A model generated the notes under the pieces. The model saw only the letters and a list, made by a program, of their open reading frames with translations, was not told where the DNA came from and searched no databases. Positions 42,585 through 51,293 of a stretch of 64,000 bases of DNA are shown here, piece by piece. Both the position numbers and the translations under genes were made by a program. The stretch is from NCBI RefSeq assembly GCF_000382425.1, contig NZ_KB908291.1:372001-436000 (forward strand). Direction: 5' to 3'. Source of the DNA: Empedobacter brevis NBRC 14943 = ATCC 43319 (GTDB lineage: Bacteria; Bacteroidota; Bacteroidia; Flavobacteriales; Weeksellaceae). Position 1 is the first letter of the stretch. Each line of letters begins with the position of its first letter.

Positions 42585-42842
42585 TTACTCCAAATTTCGC
42601 GATTTTATTTCTTTTTTTACCGCATTATTTGCCGCGAGGCTCTTTATCATGGGAACCAGCAGCAGAACCGGTAAAAGCGTGAAAAACCGAAATCCGTTTT
42701 TGATGGCACCATACACCGCGACAACTAAAATCCCTATTAGGAACCCTATGAGAACAGCGTGCAGAATACGGTTTGCATGTATCTTTTTTTGTTTTTCCAG
42801 TAATTCGTCGTCGCTCAGTTCAGACAGTTTATTGTTAGTCAT
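42585..42842 (-). CDS. Small membrane protein flanking DUF3667 gene
   Basis: 85 aa with two membrane segments (AVLIGFLIGILVVAVYGAI; FFTLLPVLLLVPMI) and a polar start containing LSELSDDELLEKQKK. It is a clear relative of the 91-aa protein at 43638 (similar layout, LATLIPVFTLPVMF). The two lie on both sides of the DUF3667 gene in one transcript, with gaps of -11 and +11 bases. Function unknown. Confidence 0.75.
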   Translation of the reverse strand: MTNNKLSELSDDELLEKQKKIHANRILHAVLIGFLIGILVVAVYGAIKNGFRFFTLLPVLLLVPMIKSLAANNAVKKEIKSRNLE

Positions 42843-42853
42843 TGAGGGTCTTT

Positions 42854-43648
42854 TTATTGCGGTTGTACGTATTTTAAAGCTTCAGGGCCTTTCAGCATGG
42901 CGAAAATAACGCCGATAATCATCAAAATCATTAAGATGATAATGAATCCTGCCAATGTCAGTAAAACGGTTATAAGCACACGTCCGATAATACTTTTTAA
43001 CGGTTTATCGGGGTAAAATTCTTTGAAAAACCAGACTAAAATAAACGGAATGATTAACGTATAAATGGTCGCAATGGGAATGATGAAAGACGCATTGCTT
43101 TTAAAAATATACATAAACGGGTAAATAACAAAAATGCTTATCAATGTATAAAAAGTCAGGATATAAGCATTCATCACGATGTGTTCGTAATAATTGTGTC
43201 CCCATTTTCTGAATGCGAGTTTGGTAAAAAGCGCAAATAACGGGATTAAACACAGCATAATAACCGAATTATAACTCGACGTAATGGTCATATAATCGTT
43301 CATAAACTGCGAATTCACATGTTGTTTCGCATAATACGCCCCCATTATTTCGTTTAACCCGATAATTTTATAGGAAATAAACGCTGAAATACCGCTTAAA
43401 ACAAACGCCAGTAAAATCGGTTTGTAATGATTTACCCTGTTGCCGTCGATAAAATCGCGAGCGGTTTTTCCGGGATTTTTGATAATGTTTTTTACAGAAT
43501 ACAGAAACCCTTTGTTGGTGTGTAAAACGGTGTATTGTATCTCGTCGGTAATGTATTTTTTGTCGATTCGTTTGTATTTTTTCTGTCCGCAGTTGCTGCA
43601 GAAATTCCCGGTGATGGTCTGGTTACAGTTCAGGCAGTTATCGTCCAT
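42854..43648 (-). CDS. DUF3667 integral membrane protein with zinc ribbon
   Basis: 264 aa. An N-terminal zinc ribbon (CLNCNQTITGNFCSNCGQKK) is followed by TARDFIDGNRVNHYKPILLA, the DUF3667 signature, then about five membrane segments (ILLAFVLSGISAFISY, SVIMLCLIPLFALFT, ILTFYTLISIFVIYPFM, and others). Inner membrane, role unknown; common in Bacteroidota. Its start overlaps the upstream small membrane gene by 11 bases, so the three-gene set is co-translated. Confidence 0.88.
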   Translation of the reverse strand: MDDNCLNCNQTITGNFCSNCGQKKYKRIDKKYITDEIQYTVLHTNKGFLYSVKNIIKNPGKTARDFIDGNRVNHYKPILLAFVLSGISAFISYKIIGLNEIMGAYYAKQHVNSQFMNDYMTITSSYNSVIMLCLIPLFALFTKLAFRKWGHNYYEHIVMNAYILTFYTLISIFVIYPFMYIFKSNASFIIPIATIYTLIIPFILVWFFKEFYPDKPLKSIIGRVLITVLLTLAGFIIILMILMIIGVIFAMLKGPEALKYVQPQ

Positions 43649-43913
43649 TTTGATTGTGTTTTCTCGTGTTTATTTCTTTGTTTATGAGGCTCAGATTCGC
43701 CAGTAAAGGCATAAACATGACGGGGAGTGTAAAAACAGGAATAAGGGTAGCCAGGGGAACGTTTTTGAGACCTTTTGTGGCAAAAAGATAACTGAAAAAA
43801 GCTATGACCAGCAGAAAAACAATGCCGAAACCTATCGTAACGCCTTTTAAAAGGTCTCTTTTTTTAATTAGTTTTTCGGTGCTTACTGCCGATAATCTGT
43901 TGTGGTTATTCAT
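43638..43913 (-). CDS. Small membrane protein, paralogue upstream of DUF3667 gene
   Basis: 91 aa with two membrane segments (VTIGFGIVFLLVIAFFSYLF; LATLIPVFTLPVMFMPLL) and a polar start (AVSTEKLIKKRDLLKG). Similar in plan to the 85-aa protein at 42585. First gene of the three-gene membrane set. No function known. Confidence 0.75.
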   Translation of the reverse strand: MNNHNRLSAVSTEKLIKKRDLLKGVTIGFGIVFLLVIAFFSYLFATKGLKNVPLATLIPVFTLPVMFMPLLANLSLINKEINTRKHNQNGR

Positions 43914-44118
43914 ATTTCTGATGTGTTAAATTTTTTGTTAATATACAAATTCATCTCAAAAATAAATCACTTGGAACCTACTATTTTTCAGTCCATTTTA
44001 TAACAAATTAAATTATTGAAAAACAGTAAAATACACTGACAACCCTCCCCTTTCGGGGTGTATCTGTCCCGGGTATTAAATTGTCAAAGTGTTGAGTAAA
44101 ACTTCGCTTGATAAGCGT

Positions 44119-45498
44119 TTAAAAATGAAAAAAATACCGCAGTAATCCGAATGCTAAACTGATAAGTACCAGGTAAAGCATATTGATGTTGTATTTTATC
44201 AACAGAAATAAGGAAAAAAACACCCAGCCTAAAGCTACCCAGTCCATGGCAGCAAATGAAAGAGCGGACGATTTAAACAAAATTTCACCACCCAGGTAAA
44301 ACGCAAGGTTAACAATAACCCCGACTACTGTGGCCGTGATAAGCGAAAGCACATATTGAATCATAGGGTAATCCTGTGCTTTTTCAATTAAAGGAGCACC
44401 CATAAATATCAGGATAAAATTGGGCAGAAATGTAAAGTAGGCGGCAACGAGCAGGCCGACAGTTCCCATGAGAATGGATCCGTTAAAATGATTGAACCCC
44501 GCCATAAAACCCACATACGCCAGTACAATAACCAACGGTCCCGGTGTGGTTTCGGCAAGTGCAAACCCGTCAACCATCTGCGTTTTGGAAAGCCACATCA
44601 GTTTGTTGGTCACCATCTGGGCAACATACGGAATAACGGTATAGGAACCGCCAATGGTAAGAAACGCGGCTTGTGTAAAGAGTAACGACGATTTTTGCCA
44701 GAAAGCGGCATCGTCTAAAAAGTAGAGAATTCCGATAAACGGCAGCAGCCACAGCAGCAGGAATACGATGGACTGTTTTACCAGACGCGAAGCCGGTATT
44801 TTTTGCGGCAGCTGTTCCGAATGAATGTAATAGTCCTGTTCCCGCTCTTCTTTTCCCTTTTTTTTCTTTTTCAACCGGGTGTGTTTGGGGAAAAACAGGT
44901 GAACCAGGATGCCAAACAGGATGACTGAAAAAACAATCCACGGCATCGGGATACGCACAAAATAAGACAACACAAAAGCAGCAATAGCTACACCGTAATG
45001 AACCGGGGTAATAAGTGCCTTTTGCCCTACTTTCCAGGTAGCGAATACAATAATGGCGAGTACAGCCGGTTTCAGCCCGTCGAAAACGGAAAGCAGTAAA
45101 GGCGTATTGCCATAAATGGAATAGATGCAGCTGAGTCCGAGTAAAATACAAACAGAAGGCAGCACAAAGAGCACTCCTGAAGCTACGCCGCCTTTTATAC
45201 CGTGGAGTTTCCACCCGATGTAAATGGAAAGCTGGTGCGCCTCGGGCCCGGGTAAAATCATACAGGCATTGAGGGCATGATAGAATTTGCTGTTACTGAT
45301 CCATCGTTTTTTGGTCACCAAAAAATCGTGCATAATGCTAATATGCCCCGTGGTACCGCCAAAACTAATCCACCCTAAAATAAACCAGAACCGTAAGGCT
45401 TCTGAAAAAGATGGCGGTGAAATAACAGCTGTTTCTGCTTCTTTTTGTTCTGTACTTCGGATACTGAATTCCGGAGCGGCAAGTTTGGATTCAGGCAT
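44119..45498 (-). CDS. chrA: Chromate efflux transporter ChrA, two-domain type
   Basis: 459 aa with about ten membrane segments in two homologous halves. The first half has SEALRFWFILGWISFGGTTG and NACMILPGPEAHQLSIYIGW; the second has FTQAAFLTIGGSYTVIPYVA and FALAETTPGPLVIVLAYVGF. GG and PGP motifs in both halves are diagnostic for the CHR family. A basic linker KKKKKGKEEREQDYY separates the halves. It exports chromate or related anions from the cytosol. Single gene with a 205-base free region downstream and 318 bases upstream in which I see no gene. Confidence 0.93.
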   Translation of the reverse strand: MPESKLAAPEFSIRSTEQKEAETAVISPPSFSEALRFWFILGWISFGGTTGHISIMHDFLVTKKRWISNSKFYHALNACMILPGPEAHQLSIYIGWKLHGIKGGVASGVLFVLPSVCILLGLSCIYSIYGNTPLLLSVFDGLKPAVLAIIVFATWKVGQKALITPVHYGVAIAAFVLSYFVRIPMPWIVFSVILFGILVHLFFPKHTRLKKKKKGKEEREQDYYIHSEQLPQKIPASRLVKQSIVFLLLWLLPFIGILYFLDDAAFWQKSSLLFTQAAFLTIGGSYTVIPYVAQMVTNKLMWLSKTQMVDGFALAETTPGPLVIVLAYVGFMAGFNHFNGSILMGTVGLLVAAYFTFLPNFILIFMGAPLIEKAQDYPMIQYVLSLITATVVGVIVNLAFYLGGEILFKSSALSFAAMDWVALGWVFFSLFLLIKYNINMLYLVLISLAFGLLRYFFHF

Positions 45499-45816
45499 TT
45501 TATATTAACGGGTATTTTTGTTATGCTGTAAAGTTTACCATCATCATTAAACGATTGTGTTTGTAATAGTATATAGCTTAATGTTAAACTTTAATAAAAA
45601 GCATATTTTAATCTAATTTAGAACTACTTAACAAAATAATATTTAATATTTTTATTCGCAATTAAAGATACGAATTCGTGCCGTAACCTCCTACTTTTTT
45701 CAGGTTATTTTCCCGTTATTTTCCGGTTAAAAAACAGTACTGCTATGGCTGTTTTCTCTTTTCTTTTCCGGGTACTTTTTAGGAAAGAATCTTTTGCCCA
45801 AGTTTGAAACCGTAAG
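45499..45816. other. Non-coding stretch between chrA and the OsmC gene
   Basis: 318 bases, AT-rich near 45580-45660. It contains a decayed GTTTAAAC-type palindrome fragment (TTTTGCCCAAGTTTGAAACC, 45791-45810) and no ORF that looks like a gene. It probably carries the chrA promoter. Confidence 0.4.
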
Positions 45817-46293
45817 TTAAAAATTCCTTTTACAAGTAACCAGCGGCTGATGCTTAACAGGAAAATTGACAGAATTCGCGATAAAGCAAAATTCGCGGGC
45901 TTTGGTATGCAGTTCAATGGCTTTTGCAACCATGTCTTCACTTTTTACCGTGACATGCGGATGCAGTGTTACCTCGGTAAAACGACCGTTTCCGTCCTTT
46001 TCCTCGCGCAGTATTCCCTCCGCTGTGTCCACATACGCCTCCACGATAACGTTGTTCACGGCACAAAAATGCAGGTACCACAGCATATGGCAGGAAGAAA
46101 GCGACGACACAAGAAAATCTTCCGGATTGTGCCGGGTGCTGTCGCCCCGAAAAGCAGGATCCGACGAGCCCAGAATCAAAGGTTTGTTTTCAACAGCGAT
46201 GGTATGGCTTCGTTCGTAGTTTTTATAATGGTCGGTTCCGGAACCGGTATTGCCGGTCCATTCAATTTTAGATTGGTAGGTATGTTCTTTCAT
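45817..46293 (-). CDS. OsmC-family peroxiredoxin-like protein
   Basis: 158 aa. Two reactive cysteines of the OsmC/Ohr family are in LVSSLSSCHMLWYLHFC and AREFCFIANSVNFPVKHQP. The beginning YQSKIEWTGNTGSGTDHYKN and the middle FRGDSTRHNPEDFL fit the OsmC subgroup. It reduces organic hydroperoxides in the cytosol with a thiol donor. Single gene. Confidence 0.9.
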   Translation of the reverse strand: MKEHTYQSKIEWTGNTGSGTDHYKNYERSHTIAVENKPLILGSSDPAFRGDSTRHNPEDFLVSSLSSCHMLWYLHFCAVNNVIVEAYVDTAEGILREEKDGNGRFTEVTLHPHVTVKSEDMVAKAIELHTKAREFCFIANSVNFPVKHQPLVTCKRNF

Positions 46294-46396
46294 AACACTA
46301 TCGTTTGATTTTCAATGGTACGCTATTCATGCAACTTCACAGGCACCGGTGTTTGTTCGGTTCTGCTATATGGCTATTGTTTCCCTGATATATTTT

Positions 46397-47566
46397 CTAA
46401 AAATCGCGAAACTCATCGAACCACTTATTCCCCGTTTCAGGAGAAATGTTTAACGACGAAACTTCTACAAGCTGGCTCACCGCAAGGCCTGTATCCTCTC
46501 TTTCTACCGTTTCAATGTCCGGCAGGTTGTTGATGATACTGATAAGCCCGGCAACAGCCGTTTTGACTTCTTTTTCTGTTTTGGCTTTTGCAATTTCTTT
46601 TACAGCCGTTTTGTATGCTTTTGTTGCAATTTTAGCCTTTTTAGGTTCCCAGTTTGTAAACGGAATACCGTATTCTGTGGTAAACCAAACAGCACTTCGC
46701 AATTTAGATACCGAAGAATACTCCAGTTCCTTTTCTTTTGCCAGTTGTTTTAATTCGGTGCTGAGCCTTTTGCCCGTTGTGCTGTCAATGTTCCACCCGA
46801 TAAACGATTTCAGATGTGGCCATGAATTTAAAGCCGGAAAATGTTCAATATCCGGTGCATAGCGTATCCCGATACGTTCCAGGTTTTTCAATTTGCTTAA
46901 ACAAGCAACGTTTGCCATATTACCGGTTATATTCAGGTTTTTAAGGTGCGGAAACTGAAGCAGGCTTTGGCAGTCAAATGCCTGTGCTAAGGGCTCAACA
47001 GCAATATCGAGCGAAGTAATGCGGGCCAGGCTTTTTAAATGCGGAAGCTGATACGGTAAGGCCGATTTTTCTTTTTTCGTCTGCGGATTAATGATAACAA
47101 ACGGATTGGCGTGTGTGGCAGCAATATCAAAATGTTCCACAATTCCGAATAAACCAAGTCGTTGTATTCCCGAATGCGCGGTGTTTTGATGATCTAAAAT
47201 AACGTTTACCGGGGTATCTTTCGCAGTAATATACAAACTGCGAATCTGAGCCGCACTCAGGTCAATGGAAACCGGTTTATCCGGGCACCATGAGAAATCT
47301 TCAACAGCTCTTTTTTCCGACCATTTTACAAACCCGGTATCATTTCCCCAATAGTAGAAAAACCGTGGCCACAGTCCGCCGGCAGGCGTTGTAAAAGCAT
47401 CAAACGCATTCCAGTTAACAGGCAGGTCTTTTTCCACCAGTACATCATATTTTTTCTTGTCCCTACCCGCCTGTCCGATCGAAAAACTACCTTGTCCGGC
47501 CTGTATTTTCACTTTGTGACTGTCCGCCCCTGTCAGTGAAAGTGTTATAGCATTATCGCTGTTCAT
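46397..47566 (-). CDS. Leucine-rich-repeat-like cytosolic protein
   Basis: 389 aa from ATG 47566 (MNSDNAITLSLTGADSHKVK); an in-frame ATG at 47608 is possible. No signal peptide. The middle contains irregular leucine-rich repeats: LPHLKSLARITSLDIA, LLQFPHLKNLNITGNMANVA, LSKLKNLERIGIRYAPDIEH, LNSWPHLKSFIGWN. The C-terminal ~130 residues are helical (KTAVKEIAKAKTEKEVKTAV). Such proteins may bind other proteins; nothing more specific can be said. Confidence 0.75.
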   Translation of the reverse strand: MNSDNAITLSLTGADSHKVKIQAGQGSFSIGQAGRDKKKYDVLVEKDLPVNWNAFDAFTTPAGGLWPRFFYYWGNDTGFVKWSEKRAVEDFSWCPDKPVSIDLSAAQIRSLYITAKDTPVNVILDHQNTAHSGIQRLGLFGIVEHFDIAATHANPFVIINPQTKKEKSALPYQLPHLKSLARITSLDIAVEPLAQAFDCQSLLQFPHLKNLNITGNMANVACLSKLKNLERIGIRYAPDIEHFPALNSWPHLKSFIGWNIDSTTGKRLSTELKQLAKEKELEYSSVSKLRSAVWFTTEYGIPFTNWEPKKAKIATKAYKTAVKEIAKAKTEKEVKTAVAGLISIINNLPDIETVEREDTGLAVSQLVEVSSLNISPETGNKWFDEFRDF

Positions 47567-47681
47567 GTTTTGTGTTTTGTGTTTTGCAAATGTGCCTTTC
47601 TTCTCCAAGTTACAAAAAATACAAGTAAAATATTTAGGTTCAGTTAAGTAAATAACAAAATGATAACTTCAACGAAAGGGG

Positions 47682-47769
47682 TTTGCGTGAGGGATAGCAG
47701 CGGCATCCTTTTGCATCATGTAATGATGCAAAAGATACAGCGGATAGCCCGACCCGAAGGGACACGCCC
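47682..47769 (-). repeat. Dispersed repeat R2 copy d
   Basis: Reverse-oriented. Ends as in other copies (GGGCGTGTCCCTTCGGGTCG ... CTATCCCTCACGCAA), but the middle is a nearly perfect hairpin (CTTTTGCATCAT-GTA-ATGATGCAAAAG) that shares no sequence with the middles of copies a, b and e. Confidence 0.88.
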
Positions 47770-47801
47770 AAAATATTAAACGTTTCTGTTTGCGGAGGGC
47801 A

Positions 47802-48200
47802 TCAGTCCAGCAAACCGTTTTCTTTCAGGTGGTCAAAAATTAACTGGTCGACTTCTGAGATTTTGTCTTTATCGGAATGGTGCAGCCATTTCATTTCTTC
47901 AATCTCGGCGCTGACTTCTAATTCTCCCGTGTAGGCCGCGGTGTAGCATGTCATGCGTACTATGATGCCTTCTGCGTGTCCGTGTGCCTGTGCTTCGAAT
48001 GTGCCCAGGTAGCGGAGTGTCTGGCTGTCAAGGGTTACGCTGAGTTCTTCGTTTATTTCGCGCAGCAGTGCCTGTTCATCGGTTTCTCCGGTTTCTCTTT
48101 TTCCGCCGGGAATATAATATTTGTCTTTGCCGTAACTTTTTGTGGAAAGAATGGTGTTGTTTTTCAGCTCTATCCAGGCGAGCTTGTCAATTATTTTCAT
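47802..48200 (-). CDS. Nudix hydrolase (MutT-like)
   Basis: 132 aa. The Nudix box is complete: GGKRETGETDEQALLREINE followed by E-L (residues 32-53, GX5EX7REUXEEXGU with small deviation at the end). Residues before it, YYIPGG, and after it, RYLGTFEAQAHGHAEGIIVR, match MutT/NUDT-type pyrophosphatases that clean up nucleoside diphosphate derivatives. Cytosolic. It ends 32 bases after an R2 element and starts 24 bases after the CDF transporter gene. Confidence 0.92.
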   Translation of the reverse strand: MKIIDKLAWIELKNNTILSTKSYGKDKYYIPGGKRETGETDEQALLREINEELSVTLDSQTLRYLGTFEAQAHGHAEGIIVRMTCYTAAYTGELEVSAEIEEMKWLHHSDKDKISEVDQLIFDHLKENGLLD

Positions 48201-48224
48201 TTTTTGGTAAAAAGGGTTTGTATT

Positions 48225-49148
48225 TTATTTAGTTGTTGTGTCATTTAAATATGATTTTGCTTTGTTTTCATCAAAGGGTTCGATGTGCACAAAAACATTG
48301 GCAATTTCGGGCATATGCAGTATGAGGTAGTCTTTCAGGGCATGGGCAATTTCGTGTCCTTGTTTGACATTTAGCTGCGGGTCGACCACGGCGTGAATAT
48401 CGATTAGGAACGACATCCCAATTTTGCGGACGTAACATTTGTCAATGGCCATTACACCATCAACGTGCAGCGATAATTCTCTTACTTTGCTTACCATATC
48501 TTCAAAGAGGTTTTCGTCCATAATTTCACCCAGTGCGGGGCGGAAAATGTGGTAGCAGTTGTAGAGGATAAAACCGGCTGCAAACAACGCGGCCCAGTCG
48601 TCGGCATATTCGTAGCCTTTGCCCAGCCAAAGGGCAATGGATATCCCGATAAATGCGGCAACTGAGGTAATGGCATCGCTTCTGTGGTGCCAGGCATCGG
48701 CTTTTAACGAGGTGCTGTTCAGTAATTTTGCACGTCGGTTAACGACATGGTAGCTGATTTCTTTCCACAGGATGATTGCGCCCAGTACAAACAGTGTCCA
48801 TGCTTCGGGCAGTTCGTGAGGGGTTCTCAGGTTGATGATACTTTGATGGGCAATGACAGTGGCGGATATGACGAGGAAAATAACAACGATAAACGTGACC
48901 AATGGTTCTATTCGTCCGTGGCCGTACGGATGGTTGTCATCTGCGGGGCGTTTGGAGTATTTGATACCCAGCAGTACGAGAACGGAGGAAAAAATATCGG
49001 TTGTCGATTCGATTGCGTCTGCAATCAGGGCAAAGGAATTTCCGAAAAATCCCGCCAGCCATTTGATAATGGCGAGCCCCAAACTTCCGAGAATACTGAA
49101 ATACACCGTTTTTTCCGCCATAGCGGCTTTCTCTGTTCCTGTAGCCAT
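48225..49148 (-). CDS. Cation diffusion facilitator (CDF) metal transporter
   Basis: 307 aa from ATG 49148 (MATGTEKAAMAEKT); an ATG at 49160 is also possible. The CDF motif SFALIADAIESTTDIFSSVL, the loop HPYGHGRIEPL and the second metal-binding helix KADAWHHRSDAITSVAA (HxxxD) are clear, followed by a cytoplasmic domain with HVDGVMAIDKCYVRKIG and HALKDYL. Six membrane helices expected. Exports Zn, Fe, Mn or similar divalent ions by proton exchange; the exact metal is not readable. Confidence 0.93.
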   Translation of the reverse strand: MATGTEKAAMAEKTVYFSILGSLGLAIIKWLAGFFGNSFALIADAIESTTDIFSSVLVLLGIKYSKRPADDNHPYGHGRIEPLVTFIVVIFLVISATVIAHQSIINLRTPHELPEAWTLFVLGAIILWKEISYHVVNRRAKLLNSTSLKADAWHHRSDAITSVAAFIGISIALWLGKGYEYADDWAALFAAGFILYNCYHIFRPALGEIMDENLFEDMVSKVRELSLHVDGVMAIDKCYVRKIGMSFLIDIHAVVDPQLNVKQGHEIAHALKDYLILHMPEIANVFVHIEPFDENKAKSYLNDTTTK

Positions 49149-49338
49149 TTTGTACGTCATTTGCTGCGTACAAAGTACGGAAATAATTTAGTGGGGAAAA
49201 ATTTATACGGACGTTTTATCGCCAAAAAACGGATAAATTCTACCTCCTGCTCTGCTAATGTATTCGTAACCGGATGGTATAGGTAATCTGGCAAGGTTCT
49301 TGTCGTCATTACCGGAGTGATAACAATTAAAAATTAAC

Positions 49339-49794
49339 ATGATGAACAAGAAAATCTTACTTACCGGTGTCAGCCTGATGTTTATCGGCGCACTAATGTC
49401 TTGCAATTCGGGGAATAAAGCGGACAAACAAACGACGGAAACGGAAACAACGCAGGCAGCAACGTCAACGGAATTTGCAACGGGAACGTATAAAGGGACT
49501 ATTCCCGTGGGCGAAAACGGAAAAGAAAACTACCATATTACTTTTAACACGGATTCTTCGTTTGCCTTGAAAGAGCAAATGCTGACGGCTGATAATAAGG
49601 TAGATGCTGAGTTTGATGCGAAAGGACAATGGAAATATGATAAAGAGGCGCAAAAAGTCTATTTAAAATACGATAACCTGATGGACCGTGTGACATCGTT
49701 TTCTATTATTGACGGAACGACTATACAGGTGCATAACGGCAGTATGGGAACGAAAGAAACGTCGGGTGACGCGTATAATCTTGTAAAAGAATAA
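49339..49794 (+). CDS. NlpE-like lipoprotein
   Basis: 151 aa. The lipobox signal (VSLMFIGALMSC) is followed by a Thr/Glu/Ala-rich linker and a small beta barrel: FATGTYKGTIPVGENGKENY, ITFNTDSSFALKEQMLTADN, GQWKYDKEAQKVYLKYDN. This resembles the N-terminal domain of NlpE (copper/envelope-stress lipoprotein), but the CxxC motif of classical NlpE is absent. Outer-membrane lipoprotein, divergent from the CDF transporter. Start codons at 49339 and 49342 are both possible. Confidence 0.8.
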   Translation: MMNKKILLTGVSLMFIGALMSCNSGNKADKQTTETETTQAATSTEFATGTYKGTIPVGENGKENYHITFNTDSSFALKEQMLTADNKVDAEFDAKGQWKYDKEAQKVYLKYDNLMDRVTSFSIIDGTTIQVHNGSMGTKETSGDAYNLVKE

Positions 49795-49810
49795 ATCGTT
49801 ACAAATAATT

Positions 49811-49845
49811 AAAAGCCCTTTACCAATGCTGTAAAGGGCTTTTTT
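49811..49845 (+). terminator. Intrinsic terminator of the NlpE-like gene
   Basis: AAAAGCCCTTTAC, a 7-base loop, GTAAAGGGCTTTT and a T-run, 16 bases behind the stop. Confidence 0.92.
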
Positions 49846-49874
49846 TATGAGGAAATTGTGATGATGGCCTCACA

Positions 49875-49898
49875 AGCCCATGGTTTAAACCATGGGCT
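49875..49898. repeat. Palindromic repeat P9 (24 bp)
   Basis: AGCCCATGGTTT pairs perfectly with AAACCATGGGCT. It is the last copy of this family in the window; none is seen from 50 to 64 kb. Confidence 0.9.
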
Positions 49899-49962
49899 GC
49901 GATTGAATTTATAAGAACCACAACAATGATATTAAGCGTAATCCTGACAGCGAGTCAAATAA

Positions 49963-50371
49963 AAAGAGATTATTTTAACCTCTTTATGTGTAGGAATATT
50001 ATTATACCTCTTCCTGATTGTTTATCAACCTTTCGGAACCGGTCAGTTTGAACACGCCTATAAGTATTTACTCCTATTTCCGTATGCGCTCTTCACTGCT
50101 TTTTCATTTTGTAGTGTCAACTTGTTCGTAATGAAACAGAAAAGAAAATGGACACTTGGTTCGGAATTGTTTAAAACCGGTTTGATTTTAGTGTTGATTT
50201 CCCTGTTATCATACTTCTACAATGCCTTGTTTTTGAGCAAAGTGAAGCTGTCTTTTGAGAATTTTTTGTATATGTTTTTCTATACTTCGGCATTGGGACT
50301 GCCTGTTCTTCTATAGCTATTCTGGCACGGTATATTTATCTCAATAATCATAACAAACACCTGTAACGACC
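49963..50371 (+). pseudogene. Decayed membrane part of a LytTR-type regulator
   Basis: In one frame after a stop at 49960-49962: VGILLYLFLIVYQPFGTGQF, EHAYKYLLLFPYALFTAFSF, then KRKWTLGSELFKTGLILVLI and a stop at 50314. The continuation AILARYIYLNNHNKHL is in another frame. QPFG after the first helix and the later helices match the membrane half of LytTR regulators such as 34840-35649. No LytTR domain follows. The gene has lost its start and DNA-binding domain and carries a frameshift. Remaining bases to 50600 contain another short gene end (FILKEEMEKQGYGKCISLLT). Confidence 0.72.
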
Positions 50372-50602
50372 GTTCTTACAGCATGTAGCGCACAGAAGTC
50401 CGCAGTAAAACGGGAGATGCGCATCTTGGTCATGTTTTTAACGACGGCCCTAAAGACAAAGGCGGACTCAGTTATTGCATCAACGTGCATCGCTGAAATT
50501 TATCCTGAAAGAGGAAATGGAAAAACAAGGGTACGGCAAATGCATTTCACTGCTTACGCCAGCTAAAGGCGCTAAATAAAAACACTCAATTTTAGATACA
50601 AT

Positions 50603-50636
50603 AAAAAATCACGGCAGTTAAGTCGTGATTTTTTTA
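50603..50636. terminator. Hairpin terminator
   Basis: AAAAATCACG, a 10-base loop and CGTGATTTTTTT. It lies between the decayed LytTR region (plus) and the convergent secreted-protein gene (minus), and can serve both. Confidence 0.85.
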
Positions 50637-50642
50637 TGTGAG

Positions 50643-51221
50643 CTATTTATAATACAATTTATACCGGATACCTACATCATTATACGTATTTTGAGGGGTC
50701 GATGTACTTATGTAGGTATCTATAATTGTTTTCATATTTTTATGGTTTACCGCCTGAAAAATAAATTGTTTACAGTGTTTACTCGGTTCAAATCGCAACC
50801 CGATATAATACCGTTTATTTTTCTCTAATTTCAGGTTATATGGTTCTACGTTAAATATTTTTTTCTGCCCCAAAGAGGCATCTATTGTATAATAAATGTC
50901 GTTATCGGGAATGATGCGTAGAAAATTTTCATCAAAAATGAGTAACCTGCTCACGAACTCATCACACAGCTGTACATCTGTACTTCCGAAATAAAATTCA
51001 ATCCCTCTTAGTAAAACATCCTTCTTTAATAAAACCGAGGTGGCAATTGAACTGGCAGAATGCACCCTTACCTGTGATAGTCGTCCTTTATTTTCTATAA
51101 ACATCTTGTTTTTTTCAAAAGGTTTCATGTTTATTTCTGCAAGATGTATCGTGTCCGCTGTTTGTCCGAATGCTGCCAGGTTCCCTAAAAATATCGCACT
51201 GTTGATAATAAATTTCTTCAT
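50643..51221 (-). CDS. Secreted protein of unknown function
   Basis: 192 aa with a signal peptide (MKKFIINSAIFLGNLAAFGQ). The mature part is beta-rich: HSASSIATSVLLKKDVLLRG, FDENFLRIIPDNDIYYTIDA, KRYYIGLRFEPSKHCKQFIF, ending YNDVGIRYKLYYK. It resembles jelly-roll-like proteins, but I do not recognise a family. Periplasmic or surface. Single gene followed by the hairpin terminator. Confidence 0.72.
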   Translation of the reverse strand: MKKFIINSAIFLGNLAAFGQTADTIHLAEINMKPFEKNKMFIENKGRLSQVRVHSASSIATSVLLKKDVLLRGIEFYFGSTDVQLCDEFVSRLLIFDENFLRIIPDNDIYYTIDASLGQKKIFNVEPYNLKLEKNKRYYIGLRFEPSKHCKQFIFQAVNHKNMKTIIDTYISTSTPQNTYNDVGIRYKLYYK

Positions 51222-51234
51222 TTTTTAAAAGTTG

Positions 51235-51264
51235 ATATAGGCTAACCATTAGGTTAGCCTATAT
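51235..51264. terminator. Perfect 13-bp hairpin between two minus-strand genes
   Basis: ATATAGGCTAACC, loop ATTA, GGTTAGCCTATAT. It lies 29 bases downstream of the small secreted gene on the minus strand and just upstream of the next gene; it probably ends the former. The T-run on the minus strand is weak. Confidence 0.6.
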
Positions 51265-51293
51265 TTTAATTCAATAGCATAAAATTAATGTTT

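Noticed and set aside
44570-45214. Minus-strand frame of 214 codons in a different phase inside chrA
   Set aside because: ChrA in the other frame has all family motifs; this translation is full of Arg, Cys and Phe without domain character.
49203-49427. Minus-strand frame ending with a protein-like segment (LARLPIPSGYEYISRAGGRI)
   Set aside because: It overlaps the start and signal peptide of the NlpE-like gene on the other strand and has no plausible start region. The end is suggestive, and a gene remnant cannot be fully excluded.
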